A DNA stretch of 64,000 nucleotides from Capnocytophaga sp. GTDB lineage: Bacteria > Bacteroidota > Bacteroidia > Flavobacteriales > Flavobacteriaceae. The notes under the pieces were generated by a model. It saw only the letters and a list, made by a program, of their open reading frames with translations, was not told where the DNA came from and made no database searches. Made by a program: the position numbers and the translations under genes. This document shows, in pieces, positions 1 through 8,516 of the stretch; positions within the stretch are counted from its first letter, which is position 1; every line of letters starts with the position of its first letter. Where the stretch lies: the NCBI RefSeq assembly GCF_030532915.1, contig NZ_JAUNKD010000005.1, positions 43,843 through 107,842 on the forward strand, written 5' to 3'.

Positions 1-2
1 CA

Positions 3-38
3 GATAGCGCATACTTTCCATCGGATAGCGCATACTTT
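3..38. repeat. two copies of a 21-bp tandem repeat at the window edge
   Basis: The 15-mer GATAGCGCATACTTT occurs at 3-17 and again at 24-38, so the period is 21 bp, and a decayed third copy may follow near 44-50. The array is probably longer to the left of the window. The rest of 1-177 is AT-rich spacer downstream of the lpxD-like gene, with no gene or clear terminator that I can see. Confidence 0.6.
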
Positions 39-177
39 TTATTAGATAACAAACAATTATATCCAATTTTTAAATAAATATGTAGTGTTTTCCTAAAATT
101 TTACCACAAAAACACGCTAAAAAAGGCATTTTTTAAACAAACAACACCATTTTTCGTGTTATTTCAAATCATAAAAA

Positions 178-1095
178 CTATTTTTCATTCAGCAATCGCT
201 TTAATGAAGCCATTTCTTTGTATTTTTTACGGGCTTCTTCTGCCGGATAACCGAAATAAGTCCGTCCTCCTTCCAATGATTTTGAAATTCCGCTTTGAGC
301 AAGGATAATTGCTTTTGCTCCGATGGTAATTCCGCTTGTCATTCCCACTTGTCCCCAAATGGTAACCTCATTTTCAATAATTACACAGCCTGCTATACCC
401 GTTTGAGAGGCAATTAGGCACTTTTCACCGATAATTGTGTCGTGCCCCACGTGAACCTGGTTGTCTATCTTGGTTCCGCGCTTGATTGTCGTGTCGCCCG
501 ATACACCCCGGTCAATGGTACAAAGCGCTCCAAGGTCTACATCATCTTCTATCACTACTCTCCCACCGGATTTGAGTTTATCAAAACCTTCCGGACGCTT
601 TTTGTAATAAAACGCATCAGCCCCAAGCACGGTTCCTGCGTGAATGGTAACGTTATTCCCGATGATGCAATCGTCGTAAATGCTAACATTGGCGTGAATC
701 AGGCAATTGTTACCGATTTTCACATTATTCCCGATAAAAGCCCCGTGCTGAATGGTCGTGTTTTCACCAATTTGAGCCGACGGAGCAATAGTTGCCGTGG
801 ATTTCTGAAAAGGTTTAAAAAAATCAGTCAGTTTATTAAAATCCCTGAACGGGTCGTCAGAGATAAGGAGCGCTTTCCCTTCGGGACAGGCTACTTCCTT
901 GTTGATAAGCACAATAGTGGCTCGTGATTGCAATGCTTTGTCGTAGTATTTGGGGTGATCAACAAAGACTATGTCTCCCTCTTCCACGACGTGTATTTCA
1001 TTCATTCCCAACACAGGAAAATGGGCATCGCCTACAAACGAACTACCTATGATAGTGGCTATTTGCTGCAAAGTATAAGGCTGCGGAAACTTCAT
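178..1095 (-). CDS. lpxD: LpxD-like UDP-3-O-acylglucosamine N-acyltransferase
   Basis: 305 aa cytoplasmic acyltransferase of the left-handed beta-helix family. Residues 1-100 resemble the LpxD non-repeat domain. From about residue 103 there are hexapeptide repeats (IAPSAQIGENTTIQHGAFIG and similar). The stretch DNQVHVGHDTIIG places a histidine (H218) where the LpxD catalytic His lies. Family role: transfer of a 3-hydroxyacyl chain from ACP to UDP-3-O-acylglucosamine in lipid A synthesis. The protein is shorter than the usual ~340 aa, and flavobacteria commonly carry a second, shorter LpxD paralogue; this may be that copy, so the exact substrate is uncertain. It is the last gene of a minus-strand run that starts at dnaX. 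Confidence 0.85.
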   Translation of the reverse strand: MKFPQPYTLQQIATIIGSSFVGDAHFPVLGMNEIHVVEEGDIVFVDHPKYYDKALQSRATIVLINKEVACPEGKALLISDDPFRDFNKLTDFFKPFQKSTATIAPSAQIGENTTIQHGAFIGNNVKIGNNCLIHANVSIYDDCIIGNNVTIHAGTVLGADAFYYKKRPEGFDKLKSGGRVVIEDDVDLGALCTIDRGVSGDTTIKRGTKIDNQVHVGHDTIIGEKCLIASQTGIAGCVIIENEVTIWGQVGMTSGITIGAKAIILAQSGISKSLEGGRTYFGYPAEEARKKYKEMASLKRLLNEK

Positions 1096-1134
1096 TTTAT
1101 GTAATTTTATGTGGATTTCGTGTTATTGCGCGCG

Positions 1135-1767
1135 TTATTCGGTAATTATTTGCACGTTTTTCATTAAAAAGTCAAGCGTATTGCCTCCTTCGTGAAAAAG
1201 GAGGTCAATTACGCTTAAATTGGATAAAAATCCGTGCTTGTCGGCAAAAATTTGGTAGTATTCTTCCGTTTTTACGGGAAGCGGTTTCTTGGCAGATGTC
1301 AGCTGACGGAAATCTTGGGCGTATTTAGGCTCGGCTTCATACGTTTTGGTCTTCTCGAAGTTCACGTCGGTTTGCAAACACGCCATTACAAGGGCGATTG
1401 TATCTAGATTTACATCCAACAAAAACGTATATTGCTTTTCAAACAACGGACGAAACTCATCTTCATAAAACTCAAAGAAAGGCGAGGTGCGATAGGCCGT
1501 TTCGAGGCTCTTCCAATGCAGTCGCTGCCACGGAAAATGGTTTTCAACACGCACATCTTTAAAGAGTTGCCGCCCCGTTTCGCCTCCCACGTGCTTGATG
1601 GGCAAGTTCAGAGCTTGTTTCCCGTTAGCTCCGTAAATATAGGCTCTGTTGCGAAGGGTTTGCTTCTGATAATTGTCTGAAACTTCCAGCACGCAAGGTC
1701 GCGTCAGCATCAAATGAAACTGAGCAATGCTCGGGAAATATGTCGGGTGAATAAGTGCTTGATACAT
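1135..1767 (-). CDS. WbqC family protein
   Basis: 210 aa protein with the N-terminal signature of the WbqC-like family (ALIHPTYFPSIAQFHLML) and the conserved middle part ending in PIKHVGGETGRQLFKDVRV. The family is named after a gene in O-antigen clusters; its biochemical activity is not established, so I give no reaction. No signal peptide or membrane segment is visible, so it should be cytoplasmic. It lies 39 bp upstream of lpxD and downstream of a small secreted protein, in a run with lepB. In flavobacteria a WbqC gene often sits near lepB (family knowledge), which fits the context here. Confidence 0.85.
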   Translation of the reverse strand: MYQALIHPTYFPSIAQFHLMLTRPCVLEVSDNYQKQTLRNRAYIYGANGKQALNLPIKHVGGETGRQLFKDVRVENHFPWQRLHWKSLETAYRTSPFFEFYEDEFRPLFEKQYTFLLDVNLDTIALVMACLQTDVNFEKTKTYEAEPKYAQDFRQLTSAKKPLPVKTEEYYQIFADKHGFLSNLSVIDLLFHEGGNTLDFLMKNVQIITE

Positions 1768-1858
1768 TTGTATTTTTGTTTGTTTTTAAATGTAATTATC
1801 TGTTTCTTTCGTTTGAAATCGCTAAAAATTGCGTGAAGCCTCAATGGGCAAACTTTCC

Positions 1859-2317
1859 TTAAAACCCAATCATACGCAAACGGTCGTAATATTTAGAATC
1901 CTTACCAACGGCAATATTGAATTGCACACCGAAGGTTATCCCTCTGAAATACCGATTTTTATCTATCGGAATGGCATAACCCATGTTCAGTGCGAAAAGG
2001 TTTAAGACATTGAACTGCAACTGAGGCTCCACCGCATAGGGCGTAACGGAAACACCCGCCACCAAAAAGAGCCCATACTCCACGTTGAGTTGCGGCACTA
2101 CTTTGGGTTTCCCTTCCACGGAAGTGTAATAAGCCTTTACCCCGACATTACAAGTCATTGCATCTTTATGCGGAATGCGGTATTCAAAGCCCAACCCCGC
2201 CGCGTTACGCCCCAAATAGCGATATTCAGTACTCACGGCAAGTCGGTTCCACACCGATTCTTGGGCTTGCACACTCACTCCTAAAAACAAAATCAGCAAA
2301 GCAAATATCGGTCGCAT
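1859..2317 (-). CDS. small secreted protein, probable outer-membrane beta-barrel
   Basis: 152 aa. The N-terminus is a clear signal peptide (MRPIFALLILFLGVSVQAQ, likely cut after AQA). The mature part alternates polar and hydrophobic residues with many Tyr and Gly (LGFEYRIPHKDAMTCNVGVK; YAVEPQLQFNVLNLFALNMG), as in small eight-stranded barrels, but the last residue is Phe after a short charged tail. I do not recognise a named family. It starts 23 bp after the stop of the upstream lipoprotein gene and probably shares its transcript. Confidence 0.7.
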   Translation of the reverse strand: MRPIFALLILFLGVSVQAQESVWNRLAVSTEYRYLGRNAAGLGFEYRIPHKDAMTCNVGVKAYYTSVEGKPKVVPQLNVEYGLFLVAGVSVTPYAVEPQLQFNVLNLFALNMGYAIPIDKNRYFRGITFGVQFNIAVGKDSKYYDRLRMIGF

Positions 2318-2340
2318 AAGCTTTTACATTTTATTGGTCA

Positions 2341-3228
2341 TCAAAACTTTGCATTCAATTCATTAACAAGCTCCACCAACTGATTATACCCACCACGAAT
2401 GTCTCTGTCGTAACTCACGTGCAATAATGTTCCTTCTTGGGAGGTATATAGCCCGTCAAAAGTCTCTATAACAAGCCGTTGAACGCGAGGCTCATTCGGA
2501 TATTGCTTTCGGAATTGTTCCGCCTTGCGAGCCAGTAATTCAATCGAGGCGTAAATAACCCCGAAATCGTGAAATTCATCGTTTGCTTTTTCCAAAACGG
2601 TTCGGTCGTTCGGGTTATTTTTATAGTATGTTTTCAATCCCTCTATATGCTTTACCCCTTCGGAATAGGCATATTTTTGAAGTTGGTACAAATCATCAGG
2701 CAACTCGGGCAATTTGTTAATTTCGGCAATCAAACTGTTGTACCGTTCCACATACTCGGCAATTTGTGTTTTTAACTGCTCGTCGGTTTTCATATGCGTG
2801 CCTTTAAACTTCGGAAGCGACTCTTGTTTAGGCACTTCAGGCAAAAAAACCGTAATGGCAAGTGCAAGCGTACTTCCCTTTTGGGTGTCGGTGAGCGAGG
2901 CGGTTATTTTGCCTTTCCCGATGCCTTTCACCACAAAAGCCTGTTTGCTTTCGGCAAGAGTAACTTCCGCCACTTGGTTGCTTCCTTCCGAAAGGGCAAT
3001 GGTGTAAGTCTGGTTTCCGGAAAGGATTTTCACCTCGGCACTTTCGCCTACAAGAAGCTCAACAGCGTTCTTTTCCAAGGTAAAATCTTTGGGTTTTTCG
3101 CCTTCATTTTCAGGCTGCATCAACTCTTCTTTCGGCTTTTCAACATCTGCCGAATTGTTTTCTTTTTGACAATGTGCCGACACCAAAGCCAGCAATACAA
3201 GTGCAGTAATTTTAAATATGCGTCTCAT
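2341..3228 (-). CDS. lipoprotein with Ig-like (Big_2-type) N-terminal domain and DUF3829-like helical C-terminus
   Basis: 295 aa when started at the ATG at 3228. An upstream in-frame ATG at 3477 exists, but the extra 83 codons are read from a 42-bp tandem repeat and would bury the signal peptide. From 3228 the protein begins with an SPII signal ending in the lipobox SAHC (Cys20), so it should be lipid-anchored. Residues about 50-125 look like a bacterial Ig-like fold (FTLEKNAVELLVGESAEVKI), the same style as the repeats of the lipoprotein at 26957-28795. The C-terminal half is charged and helical with a YNSLI.EIN pattern. Function unknown; the DUF3829 resemblance is weak. Confidence 0.7.
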   Translation of the reverse strand: MRRIFKITALVLLALVSAHCQKENNSADVEKPKEELMQPENEGEKPKDFTLEKNAVELLVGESAEVKILSGNQTYTIALSEGSNQVAEVTLAESKQAFVVKGIGKGKITASLTDTQKGSTLALAITVFLPEVPKQESLPKFKGTHMKTDEQLKTQIAEYVERYNSLIAEINKLPELPDDLYQLQKYAYSEGVKHIEGLKTYYKNNPNDRTVLEKANDEFHDFGVIYASIELLARKAEQFRKQYPNEPRVQRLVIETFDGLYTSQEGTLLHVSYDRDIRGGYNQLVELVNELNAKF

Positions 3229-3310
3229 AAAATTAAGGTATTTATTTAATAAATTATTTTTTCTTTTATAAAAATTTGTTGACGACACCGTGTTTCCGCT
3301 CGGCGAGAGA

Positions 3311-3449
3311 TTTTCGGGAACTTCCGACAGATATTTTCCACCAAAAAACAAACTTTCGGGAACTTCCGACGAGTATTTTCCAACAGAAAACAAACTTTCG
3401 GAAACTTCCGACAGATATTTTCTAACGGAAAACAAACTTTCGGAAGATT
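3311..3449. repeat. 42-bp tandem repeat, about 3.3 copies, in the lepB-lipoprotein spacer
   Basis: The core TTTCGGGAACTTCCGACAGA recurs with its CGG at 3315, 3357, 3399 and 3441, an exact 42-bp period with a few substitutions. Because 42 is a multiple of 3, both strands stay open across it and read as a 14-residue repeat (for example SESLFSVGKYSSEV on the minus strand). The array fills most of the 335-bp spacer between lepB and the lipoprotein gene. I see no second sign of coding, such as a signal peptide or a start context, and treat it as a non-coding repeat. Confidence 0.85.
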
Positions 3450-3563
3450 TTTCCCACCCTTTTCGCCAAAAAAGCACCCATTCGGGGATAATTCTTCCGA
3501 AAAACGGAATTATTCCCTACAAAAAAGGAATAGTCAAGGCTATTCCTCCGTCAAAAAAGACCA

Positions 3564-5126
3564 TTACAGCGATTCTTCTTTGTTCTTTTTGCGTCTGCGG
3601 CTGTAAAATTCGTAACCACCCCACACCAACACGATGATTACCAATGCGTAATAACGATATGAAACCGGCTCGCCCTCGCCATTTACCGTGGTGAAAAGTC
3701 GGTTCCAACGGATTTTATTCAAGCCCGAAGCATTGCTGTCCAAACTCATCCACACCATCACGGGTTTGCCCAAAATATGGTCTTCCGGCACGAAGCCCCA
3801 ATAACGGCTGTCCTCCGAATTGTGGCGGTTGTCGCCCATCATCCAATAATAATTCTGTTTGAACGTATAAGAATTGGCTTTTTGCCCGTTGATGAAAATA
3901 TCGCCGGCTTTGATTTCTAAGGAATTATTTTCATAAACCTTGATAAGTCGCTCATAAAACGGCAGATTTTCAAGGCTTAGCGACACGGTTTGTCCTTTGG
4001 CAGGAATGGTTACAGGACCGTAATTATCTTCGTTCCAAGGGAATTTTTCCGAATGCGGAAACACGGCAGGATTGTACTTGCCCGCCTCCTCAATGCGTTT
4101 CTGTACCGAAAGCACATTAGGGCTGTTTTTCAAAGTGTTAGCCACTTCTTCCGTCAATGAAGAAAATATGTAAATATCGGGCTGTACTTCTTTGAAATAA
4201 TCGGTAACGCCGAATTGCTGATACATAAACGGAGGTGTGAGTTTGCCTATATTCGGCTTCATTTCAACGATATACGAAGTTTGCAGTTTTGCCCGAACCG
4301 GATAAATTTCCTTTTTTCCGTTGATGAAAACATCGCCGTCTTTGATTTCAAACACATCGCCGGCAATGGCAACGGTTCGTTTCACGTAATTCGAACGCTT
4401 GTCAATGGGTTTATCCACGTGAATTTTGGAATCATCACGGAAGAAACGCACCGTATCGGTAGGCCAGTTGAAGACCGTAATATCATTACGCTCAATCTTT
4501 TGCAAAGCGGGTAAACGCAAATACGGCAATTGCGGCAGCTTCAAATATGATTTTGTCCCGACCACGGGAATGGAATCGTGTACCATCGGAAGCGAAAGCG
4601 GTGTCATCGGTACGCGCACACCGTAATGAAACTTGCTAACAAACAGAAAATCACCCACTAACAATGTCTTTTCCAATGATGAAGTCGGAATCATATACGG
4701 CTGAATGAAATACGTATGAATCGCCGAAGCCGCCACCACGGCAAAGAGCGTGGCACTTATCCACGAGGATACGTTCTTTTTGATGGCTTCTTCTTCTTTT
4801 CCGATGTATTTCGTTGTGGGTAAATAGGTTACGTAAGCGGTAAAAAGCCCCAAAGTCAGTACCGAAAGCAAGGTAAAACGCTTTTTGCGATAGCCGAACA
4901 CGTGCAACCACTCGTAATTCATTACAATGAGAATAATATTCCCAATAACAGGCAGATACATCAGGAAAACCCACCACCAGGGGCGCTCAATAATCCTTAA
5001 AAAAAGGACATTGTTATAAAAAGGCACGAACGCTTGCCAGGGTTTGTACCCCGCCTTTTCGTATCCTTTCCAGAAATATAATCCGTTGATTATCTGTGCT
5101 GCGAGGAGAATATAGATATATAACAT
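3564..5126 (-). CDS. lepB: signal peptidase I
   Basis: 520 aa inner-membrane serine protease that removes signal peptides from exported proteins. The N-terminus has several membrane segments (about 1-105) typical of Bacteroidota LepB, then a further segment (about 122-140) preceding the S26 core. MIPTSSLEKTLLVGD gives the nucleophile at about Ser150, and NYVKRTVAIAGD gives the general-base Lys249. The later box GDNRHNSEDSRYWGFVP is also conserved. Between the Lys box and the last box lies a long insertion (about 265-430), normal for this phylum. A C-terminal membrane helix is followed by a basic tail. It starts 49 bp after the dnaX reading-frame end and is probably co-transcribed with it. Confidence 0.95.
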   Translation of the reverse strand: MLYIYILLAAQIINGLYFWKGYEKAGYKPWQAFVPFYNNVLFLRIIERPWWWVFLMYLPVIGNIILIVMNYEWLHVFGYRKKRFTLLSVLTLGLFTAYVTYLPTTKYIGKEEEAIKKNVSSWISATLFAVVAASAIHTYFIQPYMIPTSSLEKTLLVGDFLFVSKFHYGVRVPMTPLSLPMVHDSIPVVGTKSYLKLPQLPYLRLPALQKIERNDITVFNWPTDTVRFFRDDSKIHVDKPIDKRSNYVKRTVAIAGDVFEIKDGDVFINGKKEIYPVRAKLQTSYIVEMKPNIGKLTPPFMYQQFGVTDYFKEVQPDIYIFSSLTEEVANTLKNSPNVLSVQKRIEEAGKYNPAVFPHSEKFPWNEDNYGPVTIPAKGQTVSLSLENLPFYERLIKVYENNSLEIKAGDIFINGQKANSYTFKQNYYWMMGDNRHNSEDSRYWGFVPEDHILGKPVMVWMSLDSNASGLNKIRWNRLFTTVNGEGEPVSYRYYALVIIVLVWGGYEFYSRRRKKNKEESL

Positions 5127-5175
5127 ACAATTATTTTTAAATTAAAACTTACAAAAATATAAAAAACACAATAGT

Positions 5176-5808
5176 TTAAAAGGCAATCGTCAGGTCAAAA
5201 GCTTTACGAAAATCATTCAATTGCGGATTTATTTCAAGCAAACGCTCGTATTTATCTTCCGGAGTTATCAAAAACTTCTTCACAATCTCTTCATTAACAA
5301 CAACTTCCAACGAAACATCGTAATTGCGGAGCGATTTGCGCAAGTGTGCCAAAAGCCTGTCTTCCTGATTTAAAATTTCGGTTTTAGAAGTTTGGTTCGG
5401 CACTTCCAAATAAATCGTTTTTTCGTTTAACTGAGGGGCATTCACGCTAAGTGTCGCAGCCTGAATGCGTTCGCCTTTGGATTCCAAATCGTGAATATAA
5501 GCATTCCAGTACTTGAAAAAATCAACCTGCGAAAAGGCTTCACGAGGCAGCGAATTGGGGTCAATAACTTCCTCTTTTATATTCTTCTGCGCTTCCGTTT
5601 TTACTTGAATACTGCGAATGGAAAAACTCGAAACCACCTCAGAGCGTTCCTGCTTGGTCATAAGCGGAACGTTCAAAACCGCATTTGTTACTCCCTGTGA
5701 TTGTGGCATTTGTACATTCGTATTCGGAATTGCTCCACTCGTATTTTCTGCAATCGGCTCTTCTTTTCCGTTAAAAATATACGCCGGAATTATGAAGCGT
5801 CCATCATT
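5176..5808 (-). CDS. dnaX: DnaX C-terminal (tau) extension, reached by a -1 shift
   Basis: This is the continuation of the dnaX coding sequence in the -1 frame relative to the upstream part; the frame is open from the A run at 5807-5816 to the TAA at 5176 (210 codons). The first in-frame ATG is only at 5709, but the sequence before it is also open and protein-like, so this is not an independent gene. The C-terminal 120 residues (FFKYWNAYIHDLESKGERIQ; PEDKYERLLEINPQLNDFRK) match the flavobacterial DnaX tail as I remember it. The joined protein would be about 568 aa, the usual length for full DnaX. Either a programmed shift or a one-base homopolymer error explains the break. Confidence 0.75.
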   Translation of the reverse strand, partial: NDGRFIIPAYIFNGKEEPIAENTSGAIPNTNVQMPQSQGVTNAVLNVPLMTKQERSEVVSSFSIRSIQVKTEAQKNIKEEVIDPNSLPREAFSQVDFFKYWNAYIHDLESKGERIQAATLSVNAPQLNEKTIYLEVPNQTSKTEILNQEDRLLAHLRKSLRNYDVSLEVVVNEEIVKKFLITPEDKYERLLEINPQLNDFRKAFDLTIAF

Positions 5809-6881
5809 TTTTTTTTATCCCCTTCAAAGGTCAATGATGCCAGCTGCATCAAAGCAATTTCAACCAACAAACGCTGATTTTTACTGGTTCGGTACTTCAA
5901 ATCACAATCATTGGCTATATTAACAGCTTCCATCAAAAAAGGAACGCTTGCCCTTTGGGTCTGTTGTAGGTATTTCTGTTGCGTTTCTTCACCGACTTCC
6001 ATCAAAGTAATGGTCGATTGATTTTTACAAACCATCAAATCGCGGAAATGACTTGCCAATCCAGAAATAAAATGCTGACCATCAAAACCTTGTGCAATAA
6101 TATCATTAAACTTTTTCAGCAAATCAGGGAGTTTGTTATTCAAAATCAAATCCGTTGCCGAAAAATAAGTTTCATAATCCAAGACGTTTAAAATCTCGGA
6201 AGTGGCTTGGCGCGTAATCTTATCGCCTGAAAAACTCACCACACGATCAAAAATAGAAAGTGCATCGCGCATTGCTCCGTCAGCTTTTTGTGCGATGATT
6301 TGCAAGGCTTCATCTTCGGCTTCAATGCCCTGTTCTTTGGCGATATACTTCAAGTATTCACGAGCATCATTTACCGTAATTCTTTTAAAATCAAATATCT
6401 GACAACGAGAAAGAATCGTTGGGATAATTTTATGTTTTTCGGTAGTTGCCAAAATAAAAATGGCGTGTTTGGGTGGCTCTTCCAACGTTTTCAAAAAAGC
6501 ATTGAAAGCCGCCGTTGAAAGCATATGCACCTCATCAATAATATACACCTTATATTTCCCAACCTGCGGCGGAATACGCACCTGCTCAATGAGTTTACGA
6601 ATGTCATCAACCGAGTTGTTCGATGCCGCATCTAACTCAAAAACATTAAACGCAAAATCATTATCATCTTGAACACCAGCGGTTTGTTCATTAATTTTTT
6701 TAGCCAAAATCCTTGCACAAGTAGTTTTCCCTACTCCGCGCGGTCCCGTAAAAAGCAACGCCTGTGCCAAATGATTATTCTCAATGGCATTCATAAGCGT
6801 ATTGGTAATTGCCTGCTGCCCAACTACATCACGAAATGATTGCGGGCGATACTTCCTTGCTGATACTACAAAATGATTCAT
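5790..6881 (-). CDS. dnaX: DNA polymerase III gamma/tau subunit, clamp-loader ATPase part
   Basis: 363 aa in the zero frame. It is the AAA+ motor of the clamp loader that places the sliding clamp on DNA. Visible motifs: RPQSFRDVVGQ near the start, Walker A GPRGVGKT with Lys52, Walker B VYIIDEVHML, sensor 1 FILATTE and SRC box LSRCQIFDF. The four zinc-binding cysteines that normally follow Walker A are absent; instead the chain runs straight to FELDAASNNSVDDIRKLI. The zero frame ends five codons after a run of ten A, giving a short gamma-like product; the rest of DnaX continues in the -1 frame (5176-5808). lepB lies downstream. Confidence 0.93.
   Translation of the reverse strand: MNHFVVSARKYRPQSFRDVVGQQAITNTLMNAIENNHLAQALLFTGPRGVGKTTCARILAKKINEQTAGVQDDNDFAFNVFELDAASNNSVDDIRKLIEQVRIPPQVGKYKVYIIDEVHMLSTAAFNAFLKTLEEPPKHAIFILATTEKHKIIPTILSRCQIFDFKRITVNDAREYLKYIAKEQGIEAEDEALQIIAQKADGAMRDALSIFDRVVSFSGDKITRQATSEILNVLDYETYFSATDLILNNKLPDLLKKFNDIIAQGFDGQHFISGLASHFRDLMVCKNQSTITLMEVGEETQQKYLQQTQRASVPFLMEAVNIANDCDLKYRTSKNQRLLVEIALMQLASLTFEGDKKKMMDAS
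5807..5816 (-). other. dnaX: A10 slippery run in dnaX (candidate frameshift or transcript-slippage site)
   Basis: On the coding strand GGGGAT is followed by ten A and then TGATGG. In the zero frame this reads GAT AAA AAA AAA ATG ATG GAC GCT TCA TAA. Slipping back one base gives AAA AAT GAT GGA CGC and opens the tau extension. A run of A in dnaX is the classic site of -1 ribosomal frameshifting (E. coli) or transcriptional slippage (Thermus). Here the shift would make the longer product, the reverse of the E. coli arrangement. The purine-rich GAAGGGG just upstream could act as an anti-rRNA stimulator. Confidence 0.6.
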
Positions 6882-7082
6882 ACTGGCAAAAATAAGATGT
6901 TTTTATTACATACGCAAATGTTTTTCTGCAAAATAAACCAAAAACTGAATATCAAGTCATTACACCAAAAAAATTTTTCTACTTGTCCCATTTCATCGGT
7001 TAATATTTTTCTGCATTTTAACTTTCAAAAACCATTTATTGTTTTTATTTTTGCAGATAATTTATCAAAATAACTTCAAAAG

Positions 7083-8456
7083 ATGAAAAAAATTATCACA
7101 TTAACCGCTTTATGTAGCCTGTTTTATGCCTGCAACCAAGAAAAACCTGAATATTCTATCATTTCAGGAAAGTTGGAAAATGCCACTGACGGCAAATTTG
7201 TCATAAAAGGAGATTCCTTTAAGAGAGAAATCACCCCAAATGCCGACGGTACCTTTACCGATACGCTGATACTTACCTACAACGGGGTGTATCACATTGC
7301 CCGACAACCTATTTATTTGCAAAAAGGCAAGAATTTAATCTTAAAAGCAGATGCAAAAATGCTCGATGAAATCACTTTTTCAGGGGATTTAGCCCCCGAA
7401 AATAATTACATCGCGCAGAAACGCAAAATGAGCAGTGAATTTATGGGCAGTCAGCGCGAATTATATTCTCTTAATGAAACAGAATTCCTTCAAAAAGTAA
7501 ACGACTTAAAAACCAAGCAAATTACCCTATTGAATGACGTTCAAGCATTTACTGTTGATAACTTCAAAGAAAATGAACTAAAAGAAATTGATTATCAAAG
7601 GGATATATACCTTTCCAACTATCAAAAAAATCATCGAATACTTTCAAAAAACAACGAATTTACCGTATCAGAGAACTTCCCCAAGCCACAAACTACGGAT
7701 TATGACAACGCCGAAGCCTATTACCTATCGCCATCTTACCGCAATTTGGTGTTGGACTACTTTACCACTAAGAGTTTCGATACTTATAAAAAAGAATTTG
7801 GCGATGCCTACAACCAAGAAGGCTTTTACAAACATCTGCTTGCCAATTTCTCCAAAATCAAAAGTGCAAACATCAAAAACGGCATAGTACCCTACGAGTT
7901 GGCATACGGCATTTCGCCATCCAATAAAATAGTTGAGCAGCTTTATAATGAGATAATGGCAAACACAACCGACCCATATCTAAAAGAAGAAATCACCGAA
8001 AAGTATAACACTGTAAAAGCACTCACACCGGGAAATCCCTCGCCGAAGTTCAGTTTTGAAAATCACAAAGGCGGAAAAACATCACTCGATGACCTAAAAG
8101 GCAAATTTGTATATATCGATGTTTGGGCTACGTGGTGCGGACCTTGCATTCGCGAAATTCCCGAACTCAAAAAAGTGGAGCAAAAATACCATTCCAAAAA
8201 CATTGAATTTGTAAGCATTTCAATCGACGAACCGAAACACCACCAGAAATGGCACGATTTCGTAACTTCGGAAGGACTTGTAGGCACGCAACTAATAGCC
8301 GACAATGCCTGGCAATCCGATTTCGTCAAAAAATATGCCATCAGCGGTATTCCCCGCTTCATACTTCTTGATACCAACGGCAACATTATCAGTGCCGATG
8401 CACCAAGACCATCAGATGAAGAACTCATCAAAACGTTCACTGAATTGGGTCTCTAA
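7083..8456 (+). CDS. TlpA-like thioredoxin-domain lipoprotein
   Basis: 457 aa. SPII signal with lipobox FYAC (Cys17), so it is anchored in a membrane and faces the periplasm or the surface. Residues about 25-120 look like the DUF4369 beta domain that precedes thioredoxin domains in Bacteroidota. The middle is helical and lysine-rich. The C-terminal domain is a TlpA/AhpC-type thioredoxin fold with WCGPC (Cys352, Cys355) and the cis-proline in GIPRF (Pro424). The family reduces or rearranges disulfides in exported proteins; the partner is unknown. A -7-like TATTTTTG lies at 7046-7053. It is a single gene ending at a strong bidirectional terminator. Confidence 0.88.
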   Translation: MKKIITLTALCSLFYACNQEKPEYSIISGKLENATDGKFVIKGDSFKREITPNADGTFTDTLILTYNGVYHIARQPIYLQKGKNLILKADAKMLDEITFSGDLAPENNYIAQKRKMSSEFMGSQRELYSLNETEFLQKVNDLKTKQITLLNDVQAFTVDNFKENELKEIDYQRDIYLSNYQKNHRILSKNNEFTVSENFPKPQTTDYDNAEAYYLSPSYRNLVLDYFTTKSFDTYKKEFGDAYNQEGFYKHLLANFSKIKSANIKNGIVPYELAYGISPSNKIVEQLYNEIMANTTDPYLKEEITEKYNTVKALTPGNPSPKFSFENHKGGKTSLDDLKGKFVYIDVWATWCGPCIREIPELKKVEQKYHSKNIEFVSISIDEPKHHQKWHDFVTSEGLVGTQLIADNAWQSDFVKKYAISGIPRFILLDTNGNIISADAPRPSDEELIKTFTELGL

Positions 8457-8472
8457 TTGCAATAACCCCCAA

Positions 8473-8510
8473 AAAATAAGGCTATCCGATGATTTGGATA
8501 GCCTTATTTT
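8473..8510. terminator. bidirectional terminator between the TlpA lipoprotein gene and ilvA
   Basis: Perfect 15-bp inverted repeat, AAAATAAGGCTATCC at 8473-8487 and its complement at 8496-8510, with an 8-nt loop and T-rich tails on both strands. It lies between two convergent genes, 16 bp after one stop and 7 bp from the other. Confidence 0.92.
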
Positions 8511-8516
8511 TATATT

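Noticed and set aside
442..927. 161-codon plus-strand frame
   Set aside because: Antisense shadow of the lpxD-like gene.
3290..3637. 115-codon plus-strand frame over the 42-bp repeat
   Set aside because: Same reason; it also runs into the antisense of lepB.
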